Position numbers and translations under genes: made by a program
The notes under the pieces: generated by a model
The model's input: only the letters and a program-made list of their open reading frames with translations
What the model was told of the DNA's origin: nothing
Database searches by the model: none
In this document: in pieces, positions 1 to 11,000 of the stretch
How positions within the stretch are numbered: the first letter of the stretch is position 1
Layout of the letters: each line of letters starts with the position of its first letter
From: Kineosporia sp. NBRC 101731
GTDB lineage: Bacteria > Actinomycetota > Actinomycetes > Actinomycetales > Kineosporiaceae
Assembly (NCBI RefSeq): GCF_030269305.1
Contig: NZ_BSTC01000009.1
Coordinates: 62,001 to 126,000, forward strand
Direction of reading: 5' to 3'
DNA length: 64,000 nt

Positions 1-242
1 CCGCCAACATCATCGACTGCAACGGCGACGACTACTTCAACACCGATCCGGCGCCGGGCAGCTATCTGGACACCCACTGGAACGTGGCCGACAGCGACTT
101 CCTCTACGCCCAGCGCCCGGCGAACGACACCACCCCGGCCGTGACCGGGGCGAGTACCCAGAAGGTGAAGAAGGCCCCGGCCCGGACGGCGAAGAAGCAG
201 AAAAAGAAGAAGAACACGAAGGCCCGGAAGAAGAACGACTAG
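1..242 (+). CDS. C-terminal end of a probable secreted protein (partial)
   Basis: The reading frame is open from the window edge and ends at TAG (240-242). About 79 residues are visible. The first half ([19 protein letters not shown], then [12 protein letters not shown]) looks like the folded end of an extracellular enzyme, possibly a secreted peptidase. The last 30 residues form a very basic Lys/Arg tail ([16 protein letters not shown]). No catalytic motif is in the window, so no function is assigned. The stop is part of CTAG, whose other strand is the stop of the convergent Hsp70-like gene. Confidence 0.55.
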   Translation, partial: ANIIDCNGDDYFNTDPAPGSYLDTHWNVADSDFLYAQRPANDTTPAVTGASTQKVKKAPARTAKKQKKKKNTKARKKND

Positions 243-1351
243 CGGCGCCAGCCGGGCGGCCCGGTGCGCCCGGCCACCAGCGCCGCCCCGAGCGCCGCGC
301 AGTGCTGCGGTTCCGGCAGCATGACGACGGGCCGCCCGAGGTCTTCGGTCAGCATCCGGGACACCAGGGGGATGCGCGCGGTACCCCCGGTGAGCAGAAC
401 GGCGCCCAGGTCGGCCGCGCGCATGCCGGCCGAGTCGAGCCCCCGGCGCAGAGCGGGCAAGCCGGCCGCGAGCTGTGGTCGGATCCACTCCTCGAGCCAG
501 TCCCGGCGCAGCGTCGTACGCCGTCCCGGTCCGGTGAACGGGAGGTCGACGACGACCTCAGCGACCGTCGACAGCGACTCCTTGGCCCGCACGCAGGCGT
601 CCCGCACCCGGCGCCACCGCATCGCATCGTCGGGGCGGCCGGTGTCGAGCAGGCCGACCACACCGTCCGAGGCCAGGTCCAGGTGGGCCATCACCGCGGC
701 ATCGATGTCCACGCCGCCGAACCACTCCAGCGACTCCGGCACGCCGAGCACCCCGATCGAGTTCGTCCCGGTCCGGCCGGCCGGTCCGGCCTGGGAGGTC
801 CGGATCACCGTCGCGTCGAACGAACTGCCGCCGGCGTCGTACACGGCGATCGGCTCCGGTCCGCCGCGGGGGCGGCTGCCCAGGTAGTGGATGGCCACCG
901 CCTCGGCCTCGGTGAGCAGGGTGACCTCGTCCCGGCCCAGACCGGCCCGCCGGGTGACCTCGGCGAACTGTTCGCGACGATACGGTCCCCAGACCGCGGG
1001 ACAGGTCACCACCACGTGGGCGGGAGGACCACCCTCGAGCGCCGTCACCCGTTCGAGGGCCCCGGAGAGCAGAGCGGTCAGCAGGTCGCCCGCAGTAGTG
1101 GCCCGGCCCCCCAGCTGGATCGGCGTGGAGTCGCCGAGGCGACGACGGAACAGGTGAGCGGCCATCTCGGGCAGTCCCGAGGTCACGGAGGTGGGTTCAC
1201 CGACGGTGAGCGATCCGTCCGGCGACATCTGCACCACGGAGGGCATGAGTGGAAAACCGCCATCGGCCCGTACCATTTGCGCAGCTCCGCGGCGGCTGAC
1301 GGCCGCGGAGACGAACGTGGTACCGACGTCGATGCCCAGTCCGTAGCTCAA
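239..1351 (-). CDS. Hsp70-family (DnaK-like) ATPase without substrate-binding domain
   Basis: A 370-residue actin/Hsp70-fold ATPase. Visible motifs are phosphate-1 [13 protein letters not shown] near the N-terminus, phosphate-2 [14 protein letters not shown] in the middle and the adenosine motif [16 protein letters not shown] near the C-terminus. The protein stops after the nucleotide-binding domain, whereas DnaK has about 610 residues including a peptide-binding domain, so this is not a classical chaperone. Such short Hsp70-like proteins are common in actinomycetes and are often regulatory. The start is TTG (1349-1351) behind AAGGAG. It is divergent from the two-component pair, separated by about 125 bases. 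Confidence 0.85.
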   Translation of the reverse strand: MSYGLGIDVGTTFVSAAVSRRGAAQMVRADGGFPLMPSVVQMSPDGSLTVGEPTSVTSGLPEMAAHLFRRRLGDSTPIQLGGRATTAGDLLTALLSGALERVTALEGGPPAHVVVTCPAVWGPYRREQFAEVTRRAGLGRDEVTLLTEAEAVAIHYLGSRPRGGPEPIAVYDAGGSSFDATVIRTSQAGPAGRTGTNSIGVLGVPESLEWFGGVDIDAAVMAHLDLASDGVVGLLDTGRPDDAMRWRRVRDACVRAKESLSTVAEVVVDLPFTGPGRRTTLRRDWLEEWIRPQLAAGLPALRRGLDSAGMRAADLGAVLLTGGTARIPLVSRMLTEDLGRPVVMLPEPQHCAALGAALVAGRTGPPGWRR

Positions 1352-1477
1352 AGATCTCCTTGCGTACGTGAAAAATGCAGGATTTAGTGACGTTTACGAT
1401 AATCCCACTCAGTAATCTGCCCTGCTGTCCCTGCCCCGGCTACCTGGAAGTTCATCAACAAGACCCATGGCGATCAC

Positions 1478-2170
1478 ATGACCGAGCCCAGTGCCGACCG
1501 GCCCACCCCCTTGCGGGTGGCGGTGGCAGAGGACGGCGCGCTGTTCCGTGAGGGCCTGGTGCTGCTGCTCGAGGCCACCGGCCACACGGTGGTCGGCGCT
1601 GTGGACGGCGGCGACAAGCTGGTGACTCTGCTCGAGCACACGCCGGCCGACGTGGCGGTGCTCGACATCAGGATGCCCCCCGAGCCGGACGGCGGGCTGG
1701 TCACGGCCCGGCGGCTGCGCGCGCTGCACCCACACATCGGGTTGCTGTTGCTGTCGCACTACGCCGAGGCGCACTACCTGATGGAGATCCTGAAGATCGG
1801 CACGGAGGCCATCGGCTACCGGCTGAAAGAGCGGGTCTCCAGCGCCGATGCCCTGCGGGACACCGTGCGCCGGGTCTCCGACGGCGAGATCGTCATCGAG
1901 CCGCTGGTGGCCGGTCAGCTGGTCGGTCACCCGGCCGGCCAGCCGGACGAACTCGGGTCGCTGACCGGTCGCGAGGCCGAGGTGCTGAAACTGATGGCCG
2001 AGGGCCGGTCGAACTCCGGCATCGCGCGGGAGCTGTTCCTGTCCCCGAAAGCGGTGGAGAAGAACGTCGCCGCGATCTTCTCCAAGCTGGACCTGCCCAC
2101 CGACGCGACCTCCCACCACCGCCGGGTGCTGGCGGTTCTGACATATCTGCGGGCGCGGCGAGAGCGATGA
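1478..2170 (+). CDS. NarL/LuxR-family response regulator
   Basis: A 230-residue transcriptional response regulator. The receiver domain (about 12-130) has the acidic pair AED, the phospho-acceptor Asp63 in VLDIRMP and the conserved Lys117 in GYRLKERV. The C-terminal LuxR helix-turn-helix (about 160-225) contains LTGREAEVLKLMAEGRSN and LFLSPKAVEKNV. It overlaps the following histidine kinase by ATGA, so the two are translationally coupled and form a cognate pair. The target genes are unknown; the adjacent Hsp70-like gene is a candidate. Confidence 0.92.
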   Translation: MTEPSADRPTPLRVAVAEDGALFREGLVLLLEATGHTVVGAVDGGDKLVTLLEHTPADVAVLDIRMPPEPDGGLVTARRLRALHPHIGLLLLSHYAEAHYLMEILKIGTEAIGYRLKERVSSADALRDTVRRVSDGEIVIEPLVAGQLVGHPAGQPDELGSLTGREAEVLKLMAEGRSNSGIARELFLSPKAVEKNVAAIFSKLDLPTDATSHHRRVLAVLTYLRARRER

Positions 2171-3183
2171 GCTCACTCCCGACGGGCCGGGACGAGCTGC
2201 TCGCCCTGGTCGCGGCGATCCGGCCGGGCCCGGGCGGGGTGCATCTGACCCAGCTGTGCCAGTGGCTGCGGTCGGGACTCGGCGCGGCCCGGGTCCGTCT
2301 GGTCCTGGCCGACGGCCGTGAGTTCGCCTGGCCCGGTCGGCCGGCCCCCTTCCGCCGGTCCCGGCGGGTCGCGCTGACGGCGGGCCGCGAGAGGGTGGGC
2401 GAGCTCTTCCTGGAGCTCCGGTTCCTCCCGCTCGGTCGCCGGCGCGAGCGGCTCCTGACCGAGGTGACCGACCTGCTCGGCCCGGCACTGCGCGCAGCCG
2501 TGCTGCAGAGCGAGCTCGACCGGTCGCTGGAGTCGGCCCGGGGCCACGCCGAGCGGGTGGCCGCGGTGCGCCGCCGGGCCTTCGCCGAGCGGGACGCCGA
2601 GCGCCGGGACATCGAACGTGACCTGCACGACGGGGCCCAGCACCACCTGGTGGCCCTCGGGATGACGCTCGGCCTGCTGGAACTGCACGCGCGTAACAAC
2701 GACCAGACCGCCCTGCAGGAACAGCTCCGGCGCCTGCGCAAGGGGCTGGACCGGGCCGAGAGCGCGCTCTTCCTCACCGCGACCGGCGGCAGCCCACTGC
2801 TGCAGGAGGCCGGGATCTATCCGGCGTTGCTGGCCGAGTTCCGCGACGCCGGTAGCCAGGTCCGGCTCGACCTGAGGGAGTGGGACACGGCCCGGCGTTA
2901 CGAGGCGGCCGTGGAACTGGCGGTCTACTTCATCTGCCTGGAGGCGGTGAACAACGCCCGCAAGCACGCCTCCGACGCCGAGGTGGTGGTCCGCGTCGCC
3001 GATTCCCCGGCCGGGCTGGCGTTCTCGGTGACCGACAACGGCCCCGGGCTGAACCGGCGTGACCTGCAGGGATCCTCGGGCATGGTCAACATCCGCCGGC
3101 GGATCGTGGCCGTCGGCGGGCGGATCCAGCTGCGCTCGGCGCCGGCGGGTGGCACCGCTGTGCACGGCTTCATCCCGTTCTGA
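2167..3183 (+). CDS. NarL-type sensor histidine kinase (HisKA_3)
   Basis: A 338-residue cytoplasmic kinase. The dimerisation/phospho-acceptor segment ERRDIERDLHDGAQHH puts the phosphorylated His at residue 154. The HATPase_c domain (about 240-338) has the N box EAVNNARKHAS and the G box VTDNGPGLNRRD. The N-terminal 130 residues have no transmembrane segment and no domain I can name, so the sensed signal is probably intracellular. It overlaps the preceding regulator by four bases. Confidence 0.92.
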   Translation: MSSLPTGRDELLALVAAIRPGPGGVHLTQLCQWLRSGLGAARVRLVLADGREFAWPGRPAPFRRSRRVALTAGRERVGELFLELRFLPLGRRRERLLTEVTDLLGPALRAAVLQSELDRSLESARGHAERVAAVRRRAFAERDAERRDIERDLHDGAQHHLVALGMTLGLLELHARNNDQTALQEQLRRLRKGLDRAESALFLTATGGSPLLQEAGIYPALLAEFRDAGSQVRLDLREWDTARRYEAAVELAVYFICLEAVNNARKHASDAEVVVRVADSPAGLAFSVTDNGPGLNRRDLQGSSGMVNIRRRIVAVGGRIQLRSAPAGGTAVHGFIPF

Positions 3184-3200
3184 CCATCAGGGCATCGTTG

Positions 3201-4994
3201 TCAGAGCGCCGACGCCTGTGACTCCAGGTCGGCCAGTTCACCCGCGCCGAGCCGTAGTTCCTCCAGATCCTGCTCCAGCGATCCCAGCCGCTCGGCCGGC
3301 GGCGGGGTGAGCCGGGCCAGGCGCAACATCGTGCCCAGGGCGGTGCGGGCCCGCAGCAGATCGGCCCGGGCCACCACCTCGGTGGTCAGCACCTGCGGCA
3401 GGTCGCGCCAGTCGGCGCCGGCCAGCAGCACCCCGGCGCCGGGCAGCACCACGTCGAAGCTCTTCTCCGGGGCCCCGGGCGAGGGGCGGACGATCACGTC
3501 GGCCACGGTGTCGATGATGCCGATCGACAGGTCGCCCCGCAGGCTGGGCGCTCCGTGGGCGGGGGTGACACCGCTGCCCGGGATGACCGGCGTCAGCACC
3601 AGATCCGGCCGGGTGCGCACGGTCTCGGTGATTCTCTCGGCGCGCCGGGTGGTCTCCTCGAGGCCGATGACGGCCACGTGCACCGGCTCGTCCATGCGGC
3701 TGAGCAGACGCCGGGCGCGCGCCGAGCCCGGCCCCTCGCCGTACCGGGCGACCAGGCCCAGGGCCTGGGCCCGCACCCGGGCGTGCAGATTGCCGCGGGC
3801 GAGGAGGGCCGCCCGGGCCACCGGTTCCAGCCGGTCCGGCACCCAGGCCGTCACGCGGATCCGGTCCGCCTCGCCGTCGACCTCCACCCAGCCGCCGATC
3901 GTGCCGAGCCGGTCGGCGTCCACCGCCAGCGCGGCCCGCATCTCGGCCTTGGCGGCCGGGCCGCTCCCGACGGGTGCCGCCGGGGCCTCCAGCGTCACCT
4001 GCAACCCGGCCGCCCGGGTCACCAGGATCCGGTGCTCCAGCGTGATCTCCAGGTCGGTACGACTCCGGGCGAGCGCGTGGACGGCCGCGGCGCTCAGGTA
4101 GTACAGCGCCGCGGCCACCTCGTGATCCACCCGGGCCGGCACCGAGCCGGTGATCCGGACCCGCCCCGGGTGCGCCGCCGCCACCTCGGCCAGGGCGGCC
4201 CGCAGCCCGTGGCGGTACAGCACCTGCGGATGGATGCCGCGGACCAGCGAGCGGAAGTCCGCGACCAGCCGGTCCAGCTGCGCCCGCAGCTCACCGAGCC
4301 GGCCGATCAGGTCGGGCTGCCCCGACCACCGGTCGATCCCGGTCTGCAGCGGGGTCAGCCGGCCGCGGCTGAACGAGACCACCTCGGCGGCGACCCGGCG
4401 CCGCTCCAGCTCACGCACCCCGGCCAGGCGCCGGGCCGAGTCCAGCACCTCCCCGGCCAGTTGCGCCGTGTAGCCGACCTGGTGACGCACCTCGGTCTGC
4501 AGCTCCTCCCGGCGGTGCAGCACCATCAGGCAGTTCGCGGTGTCGTCCAGCTCCCGGCGCCGTCGCCCCCCGGCCGGCCGGCCCGAGGTCAGGGTGATCG
4601 CCGTGTGCACCCGGCCGTCGTCCGCCAGCAGGGCGTGACTGCGCAGGTCGGGCCGGTGCGGGAACTGCGCCGGGTCCAGATCCTCGATGGGCGCGGCGTC
4701 CGGCGGCCAGCACATCACCGAGCGCAGCGACCCGGAACCGTCCGGAGCCGGGAACCAGAGCTGCACGTGGTCGGCCCGGGTCACCTCGGCCAGGCGGCGC
4801 AGCAGGGCCCGGCGGGCCAGCGGCACCGGCAGGCGGGGATCGAGGCAGGCCAGAGCGCTGTACGCCGATCGGGTCGCCGCGAGCGCGGCCGGGGCCGGGA
4901 CGGGGATCAGCGGCAACCCGGACGGGGTCAGGGGTGGGACCTGGCCAGGCAATCGTGCTCCGTCCCGTCCGCATGCCGGATGCTCTTTCACCAC
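3201..4994 (-). CDS. degenerate histidine-kinase-like regulatory protein
   Basis: A 597-residue protein. Residues 55-165 look GAF-like. A HisKA_3-like helix follows (RELERRRVAAEVVSFSR), but the position that should carry the phospho-His is Ser207. The next part (about 250-380) resembles a HATPase fold (HGLRAALAEVAAAHPGRV, then AAALYYLSAAAVHALARS), but the Asn of the N box is missing and I see no clear G box. The C-terminal 200 residues begin RMDEPVHVAVIGL, which recalls the first strand of a P-loop NTPase, but no GKS/T follows. It is probably a non-catalytic sensor or scaffold. It is divergent from the giant glycosyltransferase gene and convergent with the NarL-type kinase. Confidence 0.6.
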   Translation of the reverse strand: MVKEHPACGRDGARLPGQVPPLTPSGLPLIPVPAPAALAATRSAYSALACLDPRLPVPLARRALLRRLAEVTRADHVQLWFPAPDGSGSLRSVMCWPPDAAPIEDLDPAQFPHRPDLRSHALLADDGRVHTAITLTSGRPAGGRRRRELDDTANCLMVLHRREELQTEVRHQVGYTAQLAGEVLDSARRLAGVRELERRRVAAEVVSFSRGRLTPLQTGIDRWSGQPDLIGRLGELRAQLDRLVADFRSLVRGIHPQVLYRHGLRAALAEVAAAHPGRVRITGSVPARVDHEVAAALYYLSAAAVHALARSRTDLEITLEHRILVTRAAGLQVTLEAPAAPVGSGPAAKAEMRAALAVDADRLGTIGGWVEVDGEADRIRVTAWVPDRLEPVARAALLARGNLHARVRAQALGLVARYGEGPGSARARRLLSRMDEPVHVAVIGLEETTRRAERITETVRTRPDLVLTPVIPGSGVTPAHGAPSLRGDLSIGIIDTVADVIVRPSPGAPEKSFDVVLPGAGVLLAGADWRDLPQVLTTEVVARADLLRARTALGTMLRLARLTPPPAERLGSLEQDLEELRLGAGELADLESQASAL

Positions 4995-5091
4995 AGTTCA
5001 TCACCGGTGAAAGCGGCGGATCGTGGGGAAAACCCTAGCTCCCGACGGCGGGTTCCGCGAGGGCGGGTGAACGTCGGATCCGGGTCCATCC

Positions 5092-8000
5092 GTGATACCG
5101 GTCGTGAAGGAAAACGTTTCCGGGGAACGGCAGGCCGTCGGGACCGGGGGCGCGCCGGTCACGGGGGCCGGGGCCGAGCGCGCGGCCCATCTCCTGCGAC
5201 GGCTGCGCTCGCAACTGCGAACGCCGGACGGCCCGGTGCCGTACCCGGCAGCGCCCCGGACACCTGACGCGGAACTGCTCACCTGGCTGCGCCACGTCTG
5301 CCAGGCCGGTCTCTACACCGACGCGGCCGAGGCGGTCTACGCCGCGGCCTTGGGACCGGATCTGTTCGGTACCCGCGTGCCGCACCCGGCGCCGGACTTC
5401 CTGGACAGCCTGGACGCTGAACAGCTCCCGGCCGCAGCGGTCGCCCCCTTCCTGCGCGCGCTCAGCCTGACCGCGCCCCGTCCCTCCGCGGACGCCCTCA
5501 CCCCGCAGAACCTGCTGCGTGACCCCGGCCCGGTCGCCGCGATCACCGGCGAGCTGCCGCCGGACTGGCCCGGGACGGCCACCCTGGACGGCATTCCGTA
5601 TGTCGTGCACAGCATCTGGCTAGGTGGCCCGGCCCCGGCCGACGGTAGCCTGCGGGCCAACCTGGCGGCCGCGGCGGCCCGGTACCGTGACGAGCTGCAG
5701 TTCGTGGTCTGGACCGACGTCACCCGTGCGCAGGCGCAGGCCGCCGCACCGGACTCCGCGGTGGGCTCGTGGGTGCGCTGGGCCCGCGCCCACGAGGTGG
5801 CCCTGGTGAACGTGGACGAGGTGTTCCACGCCGGCGCCCCGATGCTGCTGCACCCTTACTACCTCCTGGAACTGGCCAAGCGCCTGCCCCGGGGCCTGGC
5901 CGGGGCCTCGGACCACCTGCGGCTGGACGTGCTGAACCGGTTCGGCGGGATCTACCTGGACGGCGACCTGGCCTGCGAGCCGGATCCGGGCGCCGCCGCC
6001 CGGCCCCGACCCCGCGAGATCGCCCGGGGGGTCAGGGCGGTGGTCCCGGAGGGGTTGCCCGCCGTGCTGGAGGCGGTCGCGCAGGGCCCGCTCGGGTTCA
6101 CCGTGCACGTGCGGGGCGAGGGCGTGGTCACCGACGCGGTCGTCACCCCGGCCCGCCACCCGGTGCTGCGACTGTGTCTGGAGGTCACCCGGTTCGGAGG
6201 CTCGCGCTCGCAGGCCGCGCTCTTCGACGGGGTGCGCACGATGACGGGTCTGGGCCCGGGGCTGCCGGAGAACGACCTGTGGCGCCGTTACTGCGTGCCC
6301 CGCCGGGCCGGGCGCAGTCTCGGGATCACCCTGCAGCAGGTGGGCGTGAAACCGTACGACGCCCGGCTGGTGCGGCTGCAGGCCGCCGTCCGTCCCGCGC
6401 AGGAACGCTCCTGGACCCGCACCGACCTGCCCGCGCAGGACGGGACGGATCCGGTGGTGGTGGCCCGTGACCTGGTCACGGCCACGGTGCGCCGGCTGAT
6501 CGCCCGGGACGGAGACCTGCACCTGTCGGCGATCGCCCCGGTGATCGAGGCCCAGCCCGACCCGGCGCCGCTGTGGTGGGCCGTGCTCGCGCTGATCGCG
6601 GAACTGGCCGGATCGTCGGGTATTCCGTCGGTGAGGTCGGTGACCGAGGTGCGTCTGGACGACGACGGCCGGGTGCAGCAGGCCCGTCTCCCGGAAGCGG
6701 TGGAGGCTCTGCTGCGCCGGGCGCCGCACGGTGAGCCGTGGCTCGGGGCGGAGCTCTCGCCCGAGGGCGGGCCGGTCTGGATGCTGGGTGAGCTGGTGCG
6801 CCCGGCGCGGCTGTTGCGCGAGCCGGTCGCGTACCGGCCCGTCGCCCCTCTGCGCCTGGCGACCGATCGGGCCCGGGCCGCGGCCGACGCGTCCGGCCAG
6901 GCGGCCTCCGTCATCATCGCCGGGCTCGCCCGTACGGTGCGCCAGCACCAGAACCGGCCCCTGGTGCCCCTGCCCACCGACATCGCCGAACTCGAAGGGG
7001 CCCGGGGCGAGGCCGTTCTCGCCTGGCTGCGGAGCCTGACCGGTTTGCGGATCGGCGACCCGGAGCACGAGCGCCGGGTGATGGCCCAGCTCGGCCCCGA
7101 CCTGTTCGGGTTCCGTCGTCCCGCCCCGGAACCGGCCTTCCTGACCGGCACCGACTCGCGTCGCCTGCCGCCCGAGCGGGTGGCGGCGTTCCTGGCCGGG
7201 ATGAGCCTGACCCGCCTGGACGGCACGTTCCTGGTGCCGGAGGCGGGGGAGCTGGCTGTCGGTCGGCTGGCCCGGGGCACCGTCAGCCGGGTCCGGCCGG
7301 GGGGCGACTGGGGCGTGCCGGACGCGCCCCGGCTGCCGGCCCGGGCCGCGATCCCTCATGTCGTGCACGGCATCTGGGTGGGCGGACCGGCCCCCGAGGA
7401 CGGTCTGCTACGGGCCAACTTCGGTGCCGCGGCCGCGCACTACGCGGGCCGGGTGAACTTCGTGGTCTGGACCGACCTGAGCCGGGCCGAGGTGGCCCGG
7501 GCAATGGCCGCGCCGGAGCCCTCCGGCCGCGCTGCGGTGATCGTGTCGATGATGGAATGGGCTCGGGAACACGGTATCTCGGTGGTGTCGGTGGCCGAGG
7601 TGTTCCACGCCGGATCGCCGATGCGGCTGTGGGAGCAGTACGTCTGTGACCTGGTGAAGCTGTTGCCGCGTGGGTACTCCGGGGCCAGTGACCGGCTGCG
7701 GCTGGAGGTCATGACCCGCTTCGGCGGCGCCTACGTGGACAGCGACGACCGCTTCCTGTTCCCCGGGGACGAGCGCGACGAGCACGAGAGGCAGGGGCCG
7801 CAGAGTCTCCCAGCGGTGTTCGCCGCGGTCGCCCGCTCGGTGCCCGCCTTCACCCCGCACGTCACACCCCCGGCCCGGGTCAACTGCGACGTGATCGTGG
7901 CCCCGGCCCGGCATCCGGCGCTGATGCTGTGGCGCGAGCTGGACCGGCTGTCGTGCTCCCTCAGCCAGCCGCAGCTGTTCGGCGAGGCCGATCTGGTGCA

Positions 8001-11000
8001 GCGCCGGGCCAATGCGTCGGCCTACCGGCTGTGGCACCGCTACACCGTGGCCAAACGGGCCGGGCACGTGCACTTCACGGTGATGTCCCGGCTCGGCTTC
8101 AGCCACTCGGACCCGCAGCTGGTGCGGGTGATGGGTGCCGTGCGGGAGCAGAGCGCCCGGAGCTGGACCGGCTCGGCCCGCCCGCCCCGCCGGGCGGCCG
8201 CCTCGCTCGACGCCGTCACCGTGCGCACCGCGTCCGTCATCGCTTCCCTGATGCGCCGTCTCATCGCCCGGCCCGGCAACCTGCATCTCAGCGCGGTCGC
8301 GCCGGTGGTGGCGGCGATGCCCGACCCGGACGCGGTCTGGCTCGCCGTGATGCGGTTCTTCGTGCTGCTCCAGGAGCAGGACGCCGGGCCCCGGATCACC
8401 TCGGTGACCCGCTTCCGCTGGGCCGACGACGGGAGCCCGGACTACCTGGGGCTGCCCGCCGAGGTCGAGGCGATGCTCGAGCCCGATCCGCAGGCGAAGG
8501 ACTGGTTCGGCGAGGACTCCGCCGCCTTCGACCAGCCCGCCTGGGTGCTCGACGAGACCGTGGTGCCGGTGCGCCTGCTGACCCCGGCGCAGGCCCGGGA
8601 AAAGGCCCGGTCCCGGCGGGACGCGGCCGCTCACGCCGTCACCGCCGATGCCGACTGGCTGCCGCCGGGATTCACCGGGATCGAGCTGACCGGACGGCTC
8701 GGTACCGCCTGGACGGACGGCCACCGGATCATCCCCGAGGACCTCGCCGTGCGGCTGAGCGGCGTCGGCACCCTGACCGGGCCGGTGCTGCTGCGGATGA
8801 GTGGCGGGGCCGAACACGGCCGGGCCTGGTTCGCGGCCCGTCTGTCCACCCTGCTGGGTCGAGCGGTGGTCGTGGCACACGGTACCGAGTCGGGCTCGGC
8901 CACGAGCCCGGTGAGCTCCGCCGTCGAGCTGCGGATGCGGGTGGACGTGAACCGCCGCAGCCGGGTGCGGCGGGCCGGCGACCTGGTGGCCGAGCTGGAG
9001 CGGCTGGCTCCCAGCCCGGTCCCGCTGATCCCGGTGGCGGACACCGCGGAGCCCGACCGGGAGGTCGACGTACCTCCCGCCACCCGCGAGATCCTGCCCT
9101 GGCTGCGGAAACTGATCGGTCCCCAGGCGTACACCGCCGGGGCGCAGGCGGCGCTGGCCGCCTCGATGGGTCCCGACCCGTACCGGCGGCGGGCGCGACC
9201 ACCGCGTCCGGCGTGGCTGACCGTCGACCCGGCGGGCCTGCCGCCCGAGGGGGTGGCGATCTTCCTGCGCTGGCTCGACCTCGGCCGTCTGGATCCCACC
9301 CAGGCGTCGCGCCCGCCGGACCGAGGAGATCTGGGGGTGCGGCTGATGCTGGGTGAGACCGGCCCGGTCACCACCGTGCACCGCGACGAGCAGGCCCGGG
9401 CCTGGGCCCAGCCCGAGGGTGCCCCGCGGCTGCCCGAGCACGGGGCCGTGCCGCACCTCGTGCACGGCATCTGGCTGGGCGGCCCGCTGCCCGAGCACGG
9501 CGGTTTCCGGGCCCATTTCGCGGACGCGGCGCGCGAGTACGCGGGACGCGTTGACTTCGTGCTGTGGACCGACGTCACCCGGGAACAAGCGGCGGCGGCC
9601 CTCGAGCGGCCCTCCCGCCGGGCCGGTGGGATCCTCTCGATGCTCACCTGGGCCCGGGAGAACGGGGTGCTGGTCGTGCCCCTGGACGAGGTGTTCCACG
9701 AGCAGGCCGACATGGTGCTGTGGGACCAGATCGCCGCGGAGCGGGCCAAGCGCATCCCCCGGGGGTACGCCGCGGCCAGCGACCACTTCCGGGTGGAGAT
9801 CGTGAATCTGCTCGGCGGCGCCTACGTGGACGGCGACAACGGTTTCGTCGGTGGCGACGCCCTGCCGCGGATGTTCGACGAGGTCGCCCGGTCGGTGCCC
9901 GGCTTCACGATGCACGTCCTGGACGAGCTGGAGGGCGTGGCCAACGACGTGATCGTCGCCCCCGCCGGGCATCCGGCGCTGCGGCTGTGGCGGGAGGTCG
10001 CCCGGCAGAGGTACCTGCCCGACCAGCCCGAGCTGTTCGGCGGCGTGCACCGGATGACCGAGCGCTTCATCCCGGCGCGGCGCACGTTGCTGCGGTACTC
10101 GGTGGTGCACCGCACCGGCCGGATGCATCACCTGGTGCTGGGCCTCCTGGACCTGGCGCCCCGGAGCGAGCTGCTGGTCCGGGTCGTCCCGTACGTGCGG
10201 CACAGCAGCGAGCTGAGCTGGGCCCCGGGCAACGCTCCCGAACTGCTGGACGACCCGGATCCCCAGGAGTGCGTGCAGCGGCTGATCGACGTGGTCACCG
10301 TGCTCTCCCGTCAGCTCGTGAACCGCCGGGGCAACCTCTATCTCAGCGAGGTCGCACCGACGGTCGCGTCGCTGCCCGACCCGGACGCCGCCTGGATCGC
10401 CGTCCTGACCCGGATCTCCCAGCTGCGCCGGATCGGCCGGATCCCGATGATCACCTCGGTCACCGACAGCCGCTGGGCGGAGAGCGGCCGGATGGACGTG
10501 GTGGCACTGCCCCCGGAGGCCGAGGCCCTGCTGGTGCGCTACCCCCGGCCGGACGGCTGGCTGGGGGTCGGGATCAATGTGCCCGGGCAGCCGGTCTGGC
10601 TGCTGGACGAGTCGGTTGAACCGTGCCGCCTGCGATCGCCGGATCCGCGTGACTTCCTGCGCGATCCGGAGGCCGGGAAGCGCTTCATCCCGGTACGGGT
10701 GCGACGGCGCGACGGGGAGGTGCTCGGCCTGCGGTACGACGAGGGCATCGGCCGGGAACTGGCCGGTGCGCTGCCCCCTGGGCAGACCCTGGTCTGGGTG
10801 CGCCGCTGGGGCGGTTCGGCGTGGAGCGCCACCGGCCGGATCAGCGCCGAGGCGCTGGCCGGTGACCTGATCGACGCCGGACTGCACGAGCGGCCCGTGA
10901 CGATCGTGACGGTGCCGGGGGAGCGGACGTCCGGGGGAGCGGTGGACGCCGGTCTGGGCGCCCTCTCGGGCCGGCTGGCGTCGTTGCTCGGGGAACCGGT

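Noticed and set aside
302-1387. 361-codon plus-strand frame opposite the Hsp70-like gene
   Set aside because: Arg/Gly/His-rich text without motifs; a shadow of the minus-strand ATPase, whose three nucleotide motifs are clear.
3555-5267. 570-codon plus-strand frame opposite the degenerate kinase
   Set aside because: Low-complexity composition and no ribosome site; the minus-strand frame has recognisable kinase-like helices.
7408-10887. 1159-codon minus-strand frame inside the glycosyltransferase gene
   Set aside because: Third-position GC bias keeps the frame open; composition is His/Gly/Arg/Pro-rich with no conserved motif, while the plus strand has three repeated enzyme domains.
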